64,000 nt of DNA, from assembly GCA_934045905.1 (NCBI GenBank), contig OW203771.1, forward strand, positions 5,394,001-5,458,000, in the 5' to 3' direction. Positions 59,101 through 64,000 of the stretch are shown here, in pieces. How positions within the stretch are numbered: position 1 is the stretch's first letter; every line of letters begins with the position of its first letter. Below the pieces are notes generated by a model. It had not been told where the DNA came from. It made no database searches and saw only the letters and a program-made list of their open reading frames with translations. The position numbers were made by a program, and so were the translations under genes. This DNA comes from Leuctra nigra (lineage: Eukaryota > Arthropoda > Insecta > Plecoptera > Leuctridae).

Positions 59101-62100
59101 ACGAGTTGCCAAGAACAGCAAACATTACTCTAATAAAAAGGCATATAATATGCATCACAAACCTGACGCAATATCAGAATGTATAACATGCGCTCATTCT
59201 TCGTCTTTCCAGTGAAATGTTGAGATATTAATTATATCCACTATTATGAACCCAGAAAAAACACTCCGTGTAAAAATACCAGCCAAGTCTCTTTAACTAT
59301 AAAAAAAATAGAAGAAATCTAAAAATTCAGCACTGAAAAGGAGTGATATCAAAAAAGGAGCCAAGTCAACGAATTTTCCAAATTTTAATCGTACCATTGA
59401 AATAAAAATATCAACCCCCGAGAAATACTTAAAAAAAGGACTTGGCGCATCGTTTTTTTAAAGACACTTTTCTATCCTAAAAGTATAGGAAGAACTCTAC
59501 AAGTATATTTTCCTGAGTATATCACATTCATTATCGACGAATCATACTACGTTTTAATATAACTAGTACTCTTACCTACTGGCAGTTTTGGTATTTTGTC
59601 AATATTCAGAGGAAATAAACGGATAAACGAATAACGAATAAACGGAAGCGGCCTAGTCTATTCGTTATTGCCACTATTTCTAGGGTCATATTAACCCAGA
59701 AAAAACACTCCGTGTAAAAATACCAGCCAAGTCTCTTTAACTATAAAAAAAATAGAAGAAATCTAAAAATTCAGGACTGAAAAGGAGTGATATCAAAAAA
59801 GGAGCCAAGTCAACGAATTTTCCAAATTTTAATCGTACCATTGAAATAAAAATATCAACCCCCGAGAAATACTTAAAAAAAGGACTTGGCGCATCGTTTT
59901 TTTAAAGACACTTTTCTATCCTAAAAGTATAGGAAGAACTCTACAAGTATATTTTCCTGAGTATATCACATTCATTATCGACGAATCATACTACGTTTTA
60001 ATATAACTAGTACTCTTACCTACTGGCAGTTTTGGTATTTTGTCAATATTCAGAGGAAATAAACGGATAAACGAATAACGAATAAACGGAAGCGGCCTAG
60101 TCTATTCGTTATTGCCACTATTTCTAGGGTCATATTAATCAATCATACTTCTCAATATCGTGACTGAGGGAAATAGCGAAAGCGCTCATTACAAGAAGGC
60201 CGTCAATGAGATTTGTATAAGTGACTAGTGCACTGAGCCATGCTGCTCAAATAATTACTGACTAGATTTTTATCTAAAGTAATACGTTATGTAATTTATG
60301 AATTTTTTTGGTATAAAATGTTAATTAATAGCAATTAATTACACGGCGAGAAGGTTCAAAGTATAATGCTGTAGTAGGTATGTTGATGTACCCACAAAAC
60401 TATAGGTACCTACCAATCACAAACACAACTGTTCTGTATTTATTGCTTGTAAGACAATGCTATGTTTCTTTGCGTACTTATATTTAAAATTAAAATATTT
60501 TACAGAATGTTCAATATTTAATTTGAAAGTTTTGTCCCAATTTTTCTAGGCATTTCTGAACTACGTAGTATGTGAGTGGCATAAGCTTAAGAATAGAAAA
60601 ATGTCTTTAAAAAAACGATGCGCCAAGTCCTTTTTTTAAGTATTTCTCGGGGGTTGATATTTTTATTTCAATGGTACGATTAAAATTTGGAAAATTCGTT
60701 GACTTGGCTCCTTTTTTGATATCACTCCTTTTCAGTGCTGAATTTTTAGATTTCTTCTATTTTTTTTTTATAGTTAAAGAGACTTGGCTGGTATTTTTAC
60801 ACGGAGTGTTTTTTCTGGGATATCACTTCTTTTGTTAGTTTATACATACAGCTTGTAGCACATGTCCGAGCAGGGACTAATTTCTTTAAAAAAATACGCC
60901 TCAACCGATTTGGTTACTATGAAAAGTTGCGTTTGGTATAAGATGAAAATGATTATCCAAGAAGAATAGCTTAAGTTTCGTTATAATCGATCCAGCCGTT
61001 TTCGATACATGACGTCACTTCCGGTTTTGAAATAGCGGCCGAATTCCGGTATAGGTAATAAGAAAACAATCTAGTTTTATCTAGTTGATACCTTCATGAA
61101 CGACCATCTGAATTCCTAATCCCTATATTTCCGTAAAATCGGTCATGCCGTTTGTAATATATGACGTCACTTCCGGTTTCATTTAGTGGTTCCTGCCGCC
61201 ATTTCCGGTACCATTAATTTATTTATTCATTTTTCACAATTGATTTTTCAAATAAATAGCAGAATGAATACGCAGGAGCTAGTTCAGTTGCAATCGGTAC
61301 AGGCGTTTTAGATATATGACGTCACTTCCGGTTTCAGGAATGGCGGCCGAGAACACTGCTACCTTGAATATATAAATTGTATTGTCTATGTTACAATGTA
61401 AGTTAATTATGTACGTATTTTAAGTATAATTTGTTGAAATAAGTTAAATATTGCGTATTTATGACGTCACTTCCGGTTTAGAAAATAAGAAAATAATATT
61501 TTTTTTATTGATACTTCATAAAGATGACCATCTAAATCGAATGGCGCTAATTTCGTTCTAATCGGTCCAGACGTTTTTGAGTTATGACGTCACTTCCGGT
61601 TTAAAAATGGCGGCACAAAAAATCACAAGAGGCAAGGTATCATCAGACGCCAAAAGTGCATATGTGGTAAAAGTTTCAGGTCGATCGGTTTAGCCGTTTA
61701 GGCTGTGGCGGTGATAGCAACGTTTCCTTATATCTTCAGAATCAGAAAGTGGTGTAATTTCACTGTTTTCTCGGCCCTCTAGCTCGCAAACGGCATAACA
61801 TATTGTTCCCTAATTTGGTATATGTAGTGGGGTGGGCCATAGCTCGAAATTAAGATATATCGCAACAATGTGAGATTTTCCAATTTTAAGATCCAGTAGG
61901 CCGAAAATGCCATGTTGTTGCTTACAGTAAAAGTGGTTGGTCTGCTCCTCAGTTTATTAGTCATTTACGGTATGTTGAGTGAGTGTGAGTGTACGGTACG
62001 ACTTGGCTGGGTGGAGCGACCGCTCCACTAGATGTAATGTTTAAACGAACAGCACTTGGTTTTGACAGTCTTCACACGCGTACGTATTCACGAAATTTGT

Positions 62101-62872
62101 GTTGTTTTTATTATAAAATCACTGCAAAATTAAATAATATTGACTGCAAATATTGATAAGCTCAAGTATGCAGTGAATTTCCTTCATAAATCACCTTGGA
62201 TTACTCAACATGAACGATGTAAGGTATGTACTCATAGGTAACTATTTCTTTTGATCGGATGTAGAGAAATAAAGTCACGTGATATACAGCCACCTCAAGA
62301 ACCTATGCACAAGTATTGAAATTTGTAATAACTGTCAGAAATGAAGTAATTGAAATGACTGCTTTTCCACTGCATCATGAATCTCATTTGCTTTAGGTAG
62401 TACTAGAGTGTAACTTAGATGCTATAGCATCTAAGTTACACAATACACAGAAATCATAAACATCCATATTGAATTGAAATATGATCCACTCAATCAACAT
62501 ACAAGTATGTAGCTGCTTTTCATTGAAACGTGAAAATATATTTTCGTGAAACGTGAAAATATATTTTCACGTTTCAATGAAAAGCAGCTACATACTTGTT
62601 TGTTGATTGAGTGGATCATATTTCAATTCAATATGGATGTTTATGATTTCTGTGTATTGTGTACGCATTATCGGTTCGAGAATTTGCACATGCCCATGCA
62701 CGCTCATCAACGCGGTACACCGAGCGTTTTCCTAGTAGGATGAATAGTGGGAGGGGTGGGGGGGGGGGGGGGGGGGGGCTATACACCCCCGGGATATCGC
62801 CTAATACTTACATGGAGTGAAGGTGGTGGCGGAGACTGCCGAGGCAAGCACAAGAATCAGATAGCGATGCAT
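41088..62872 (-). CDS. ML-domain (NPC2-like) secreted lipid-binding protein, middle exon not found
   Basis: Exon 1 (62872-62812) and exon 2 (58420-58304) join in phase 1 to create a Cys codon (T plus GC), giving signal peptide MHRYLILVLASAVSA then TTFTPCKNVTHGNPP, VEGCDVEPCYFIRGE and ATFFN. The C-K-N, P-x-x-x-x-V-x-GC and PC-x-x-x-RG-x pattern is that of the ML family (NPC2, MD-2), which binds sterols or other lipids in a beta-sandwich. A terminal exon at 41180-41088 starts in phase 0 and encodes KPMQMKITGTNDFGP...FEGLVVDVRP plus TGA, plausible as the last strands of the domain. The expected ~55-residue middle exon (phase 1 to 0, with two more Cys) was not recognised between 41.2 and 58.3 kb. 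It may be too diverged for reading by eye, or missing, or the terminal exon may belong to another gene. Confidence 0.55.
41222..41530 (+). mobile_element. element K, foldback part only
   Basis: AGTGATATCAAAAAATGGGC ... ACTTGGCCCATTTTTTGATA ... CACGGAGTGTTTTTTTATGG; lacks the first ~60 bases and the CRE/ETS array. Confidence 0.75.
41673..41798. mobile_element. short MITE, TTCTAGAA family
   Basis: TTTTCTAGAACGATTTTCCA ... AGTTCTAGAATAGGGCC with the same central GGCCATAAGGATTAACAT as 29648. Confidence 0.75.
41800..43400. other. mostly unique sequence, no gene established
   Basis: Both strands are open for 60-73 codons around 42556-42833 without a recognisable motif. Within the inferred intron of the ML-domain gene. 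Confidence 0.4.
43405..43540. mobile_element. inverted-repeat MITE
   Basis: CAACAAATCATAAAACGGTA ... TACCGTTTTATCTCTTTATC ... TTTTGTTGGGTG. Related left ends occur at 19103 and 44098 (AAACGGTATTTGAAAG). Confidence 0.6.
44259..45042 (+). mobile_element. Helitron-like transposon, 0.78-kb deletion derivative
   Basis: Begins AATTATTGAGCGAGCGAAGC and ends with the CGCTC...GAGCG hairpin plus TTTTCCTAG, then T. It contains a 185-bp palindrome (44706-44890) and no coding frame. Confidence 0.78.
44706..44890. repeat. near-perfect palindrome
   Basis: AGACCATTTTAAATATAATC through TTAGTCCCTGTTT is mirrored by AAACAGGGACTTAGG ... AAATGGTCT. Arms of ~85 bases around TATTTATTGTTG. Confidence 0.93.
45184..45245 (+). 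CDS. internal exon of an unidentified plus-strand gene
   Basis: Excellent acceptor (CTGTTGTTCCAG) and donor (ATGAC/GTAAGA) enclose 62 open bases reading NMDMTSWIDASSPGRVSITM then T split by the intron. The phase (2) fits the exon at 50166. No family recognised and no upstream exon found. The 39-bp minisatellite begins 27 bases after the donor. Confidence 0.5.
45273..50108. repeat. 39-bp minisatellite, 124 units
   Basis: The unit starting GGAACACGGCCAAGAGCCCT repeats from 45273. The last unit begins at 50070, exactly 123 x 39 bases later, so there is no net indel. Common variants are GATCTTCAC, GATCTTCAT, GACCTCCAC and GACCTCCAT in one block. One plus frame stays open for ~4.2 kb (13-residue repeat GTRPRALRDLHGL) until GGA becomes TGA at 49368; the other frames have a stop in every unit. 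It lies in the inferred intron between 45245 and 50166. Confidence 0.97.
50166..50229 (+). CDS. terminal exon of an unidentified plus-strand gene
   Basis: After TTTAG at 50161-50165 the frame continues as (T)MKVCGYGPVKMEDATAIWTY and stops at TGA (50227-50229). It completes the codon left by the exon at 45184-45245. The polypyrimidine tract is weak. The pair spans the minisatellite as an intron of 4.92 kb. Confidence 0.45.
50230..50590. other. unique sequence with a short palindrome
   Basis: GGGCACGAAAACGCTC (50482) is mirrored by GAGCGTTTTCGTGCCC (50524). No gene. Confidence 0.5.
50595..51540 (-). pseudogene. LINE reverse-transcriptase C-terminal remnant
   Basis: On the minus strand, 51306-51188 reads SYIGPRLFNALPIDIRKTAN then IKLFKI, the YIGPRLYN-LP-x-x-IR...FK signature that follows the reverse transcriptase domain in Jockey/CR1-like LINEs. 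The frame is broken upstream. The AT-rich 3-prime end is near 50600. Confidence 0.65.
52075..52655 (-). pseudogene. 5-prime-truncated LINE, reverse-transcriptase C-terminus
   Basis: The minus frame 52650-52216 (144 codons) contains LQIMQNKVMRCILRERRMTP, then FVFKIYKGYMPKYF, H-x-x-x-TR, and SIFYKGFRDFNKIPRVIKDS. This is the typical region after the catalytic domain of Jockey-superfamily LINE proteins, ending with the usual C-terminus at TAA. The 3-prime tail is (CAGTATTT)n at 52079-52105. The catalytic YADD region is not included, so the copy is dead on arrival. Confidence 0.85.
52690..52996 (+). other. coding-like unique segment, gene not identified
   Basis: A non-repetitive stretch whose frames hold protein-like pieces, for example DLGYSCINGAQNGNGLTGKF followed in another frame by DLIGWKHNFYETALLV, with a strong donor-like GTAAGT at 52978-52983. 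A single-base shift would join the two pieces. The minus strand is also partly open, so strand and exon structure stay unresolved. It may be a broken gene or exon fragment. Confidence 0.25.
53000..53420. other. unique sequence with no assignable gene
   Basis: Between the coding-like segment and a hAT MITE. It holds ACACGGACTCA repeated at about 53163-53186 and short open frames on both strands, none with a recognisable motif. Confidence 0.3.
53422..53810. mobile_element. hAT-type MITE rich in GGAACCGG words
   Basis: CAGGGACTGG / CCAGTCCCTG with flanks ATTAATAT and TTTAATAT (7 of 8). Confidence 0.85.
53866..54060 (+). mobile_element. element K, 5-prime fragment
   Basis: AAAAAACACTCCGTGTAAAA through ATGGGCCAAGTCAAAAC to GCGCATCGTGT, where similarity ends. 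Confidence 0.7.
54255..54640 (-). mobile_element. Helitron-like 5-prime fragment
   Basis: GCAACCCAGAATGCAGTGGA matches base 1 onward, and GCCGAATAGAGACGCTCG resembles the family's left end. Minus orientation. Confidence 0.5.
54970..55065 (-). mobile_element. LINE 3-prime tail, (CAGTTT)n
   Basis: Simple-repeat tail followed by TTATTGCCATTTGTCAAGGC, the reverse complement of a LINE 3-prime end like that at 52079. Confidence 0.6.
55136..57490 (+). mobile_element. element K, full-length copy 1 (2.36 kb)
   Basis: 5-prime CCCAGAAAAAACACTCCGTG; subterminal CCAGCCAAGTC (55164) has its complement GACTTGGCTGG at 57458. The first ~1.1 kb folds back on itself (CACGGAGTGTTTTTTCTGGG at 56240). Then come five TGACGTCACTTCCGG units, AATGGCGGC words, GATCGGTTCAGCCGTTTAGG, the hairpin TGGAGCG-AC-CGCTCCA and CTAGA. 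No coding frame. The layout (subterminal repeats, internal repeats, 3-prime hairpin, A/T insertion) is like Helitron2/Helentron-derived elements. Confidence 0.85.
56440..57050 (+). repeat. array of CRE/ETS composite motifs in element K
   Basis: TGACGTCACTTCCGG occurs five times at spacings of about 125-155 bases, often followed by a GGTTTC..AATGGCGGC word. The same arrays are at 61010-61610 and, diverged, at 31210-31910 and inverted at 32770-32925. Confidence 0.9.
57495..57850. mobile_element. CAGGCGCGTAGGAA-type MITE with another MITE inside
   Basis: A G/C-rich start and TTCCTACGCGCCTG at the right end as in 38345-38734; interrupted by 57565-57769. Confidence 0.55.
57565..57769. mobile_element. 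PIF/Harbinger-like MITE, 205 bp
   Basis: Long terminal repeats AGGTGGATTCACACGGCC / GGCCGTGTGAATCCACCT extend ~60 bases inward. Flanked by TTA on both sides, the 3-bp duplication typical of PIF/Harbinger. A symmetrical pair of open frames inside is a by-product. Confidence 0.85.
57960..58045. repeat. short inverted repeat
   Basis: GCATAAAGGACGTCAC and GTGACGTCCTTTATGC flank a G-rich stretch. Possibly the core of a small element. Confidence 0.6.
58118..58230 (-). mobile_element. LINE 3-prime tail, (TAGAA)n
   Basis: TAGAATAGAATAGAATAGAA followed by TATATTTTATTGTTAATATT, the reverse complement of a LINE end; lies 74 bases from ML exon 2. Confidence 0.6.
58304..58420 (-). CDS. exon 2 of the ML-domain gene (GC...PC...RGE motif)
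   Basis: Acceptor GTGTTCAG, donor AACG/GTGAGT, 117 bases entering and leaving in phase 1. Upstream minus-strand sequence is open too but lies before the acceptor. The exon carries the diagnostic EGCDVEPC and FIRGEE words. It sits between two nearly identical 2.3-kb direct repeats (element K copies). Confidence 0.75.
58655..58775. mobile_element. short insertion with (ATT)n tail, SINE-like
   Basis: GAAGAGCCAAGCCTGGCCAG ... AGAAGGATTATTATTAT, flanked by copies of ATATCACAGA/ATCACAGAT. Family not identified. Confidence 0.45.
58880..59250. mobile_element. ~630-bp MITE, left part (continues 62033-62299)
   Basis: Reverse complement of 10637-10272. The right part resumes at 62033 with TGTAATGTTTAAACGAACAG and ends with GATATACAGCCACCTC. 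Confidence 0.85.
59251..62032 (+). mobile_element. element K, copy 2 with partial duplication of its 5-prime end
   Basis: 59251-59694 is the first 444 bases of the element and 59695-62032 a full copy nearly identical to 55136-57490. It is inserted in the ~630-bp MITE: left host CACTATTATGAA, right host TGTAATGTTTAAACG, as in the intact MITE near 10250-10275. Confidence 0.9.
62033..62299. mobile_element. ~630-bp MITE, right part
   Basis: Continuation of 58880-59250 after element K; reverse complement of 10269-10005. Confidence 0.85.
62409..62663. repeat. two adjacent palindromes
   Basis: GTGTAACTTAGATGC/GCATCTAAGTTACAC (62409-62442), then CACAATACACAGAAATCATA ... TATGATTTCTGTGTATTGTG (62439-62662) with ~100-base arms. 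The centre repeats CGTGAAAATATATTTTC. Confidence 0.93.
62758..62778 (+). repeat. G homopolymer, 21 bases
   Basis: In ML-gene intron 1, ending 33 bases from the exon 1 donor. Confidence 0.9.
62812..62872 (-). CDS. exon 1 of the ML-domain gene (signal peptide)
   Basis: ATG at 62872-62870, 20 codons of a typical leader (LILVLASAVSA), donor CCAT/GTAAGT in phase 1. No clear TATA is seen upstream. A 21-base G run (62758-62778) starts 34 bases into the intron. Confidence 0.7.
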
Positions 62873-62879
62873 GTTCATT

Positions 62880-63530
62880 CAGTCGTGGAGCCGAACTGTC
62901 GCTGATAAACCTCTGATAACATTGATTAGAGGTGATTACTATCACAACTAGTGTTGGCAACGTGAAAAATTTTCATCGAAAATTTTCAGTGAAATGTGAT
63001 CATACAATTTTCATACAATGTGATCATAGTGTGAAATGTGATCATAGAATTTTCATACAATTATTTTTTTATTTTAATATTTTTCAACCAATTTGTTTAA
63101 ATTTTCAATAAGAATCACATGTCATAACATATTTACCTATGTACATCCTAAATCAACATTAAGAGCTTCTCATCAGAAATGAAAATTATTAAATTTGTAT
63201 AATCTTTTTTCAACTACCTAGGTAGGGATGGCACCCGGTAAAATTTACCGGTAAATTAAGGTAAATTTACCGATTATTAATTTACCGGTAAAAAAAATGG
63301 TAAATTTTGTTTTTTTGATCCTCTCCAATGTATGAATGGAGATATCAAATTTTAAGTAATAACTTAAACTATGTATGTAAACATCAGTGTGACAACATTA
63401 GCAGTTAGGCATATTTTACGTTGATTTTTGGTTGTCCTCAATCATTCAGAATAATAACTCCATCCATATACCATTACTTTCAATGTCGGAATCTCTCTTC
63501 AGGTTTGCTTGTTTAGCAGACACAGATTCC
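62880..63530. other. region upstream of the ML-domain gene
   Basis: GAAAATTTTC-type inverted words at 62975-63060 and ACCGGTAAATTTACC words at 63238-63300 (part of a MITE starting near GGGATGGCACCCGG). No clear promoter elements. Confidence 0.4.
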
Positions 63531-63830
63531 CTACAAACACTGGGAGGTCCCTGGACGCGTCCTAGGCCGTCCCAGATGGGCGTACGGGCCTGCCCAGGGA
63601 CCTCCCGTCTTATGGGTGATTAGCATGGAGTGAGACTCCCGGGGCCTGCCACTGGGAATAAGCCCGGGCGGCGGCCTGGGCCGTCCCATGACGCCCGCGC
63701 GGGAGGTATGGGCCGTCCCTGGACCCTCCCGGGCGGCCCGCGCGGGAGGCATAGGCCGGCCCTGGCCCCCGCCCGGGCGGCCCGCGCGGGAGCAGCTGCT
63801 CGCTTTGTAGCCCCCTCCCCCTACGCACAT
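63530..63830. repeat. GC-rich block with ~43-bp degenerate repeats
   Basis: GCCCGCGCGGGAG recurs at about 63693, 63735 and 63779, with CCCGGGCGGC between. The block is strikingly GC- and CpG-rich inside AT-rich surroundings. Open frames on both strands follow from composition. Confidence 0.75.
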
Positions 63831-64000
63831 TCCATAACGGTCACGTGCTAGCTTGCTAGGTACACTCTCATTCAAAATGCAGTACCTACAAAACGTGCCT
63901 CTGATCCAGACACGTGCATATAGGCACTAATTTTGAATGCGAATGTACCTGGAAAAAATACGTTTCATTAAGACATAATTAATTGCAAACGTGAGTGACA

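Larger units (their letters stand above)
58545..62735 (+). mobile_element. Helitron-like transposon interrupted by nested insertions
   Basis: CACCGTTTCACCGATCAATC (58534) and the TTTGCACACATGTAGAGACA word match 7190-7230; the 3-prime hairpin and CTAG are at 62700-62735. The body is split by a SINE-like piece (58655-58775), the ~630-bp MITE (58880-62299) and, inside that, element K. All of it is ML-gene intron 1. Confidence 0.75.

Noticed and set aside
63432..63875. Overlapping Gly/Pro/Arg-rich frames on both strands
   Set aside because: Open on both strands because of extreme GC content; no motif or splice context.

Overview
The window looks like a piece of a large, AT-rich, repeat-laden arthropod nuclear genome. 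The evidence is canonical GT/AG introns of several to over ten kb, an arthropod TATA plus TCAGT core promoter, Helitrons, hAT and foldback MITEs, LINE 3-prime fragments and a 5S-rRNA-derived SINE. A sap-feeding hemipteran such as a planthopper would fit the small secreted EF-hand protein and the repeat style, but that is inference only. There is no bacterial operon structure, CRISPR array or virus. Most long open frames lie inside repeats.

Four host genes or parts of genes can be read by joining exons at matching splice phases. (1) Plus strand, 2194-5165: a complete three-exon gene for a 181-residue secreted, His/Cys-rich protein with two canonical EF-hands. (2) Minus strand, 38844 down to 11310: a complete five-exon gene for a 260-residue secreted protein of what appears to be an uncharacterised insect family; its introns total about 27 kb and are mostly transposons. 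(3) Minus strand, 62872 down to 41088: an ML-domain (NPC2-like) secreted lipid-binding protein; exons 1 and 2 are clear, a probable terminal exon lies at 41088-41180, and the middle of the domain was not found. (4) Plus strand, 45184-45245 and 50166-50229: two phase-compatible exons of an unidentified gene whose intron holds a 4.8-kb minisatellite.

The rest is layered repeats. One rolling-circle family (Helitron-like, 3-prime hairpin plus CTAG before T) has full or partial copies across the window; two of them carry the same 76-residue open frame. A second rolling-circle-like family (here called element K) starts CCCAG/CCAT next to ACACTCCGTG, has subterminal inverted repeats, an array of CRE/ETS motifs and a terminal hairpin plus CTAGA. 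Three of its insertions can be compared with an uninterrupted target in this same window, and all fall between A and T. There are also hAT-type MITEs with 8-bp target duplications, foldback MITEs, a 3.2-kb composite inverted-repeat element holding a 300-bp tandem array and tRNA-like heads, and LINE remnants.

The most unusual theme is that tandem duplications anchored on a 3-prime splice site occur in three unrelated genes of the window: 16 copies of the exon-3 acceptor of gene 2, five copies of the terminal exon of gene 3, and a triplicated acceptor/start-codon segment in gene 1.
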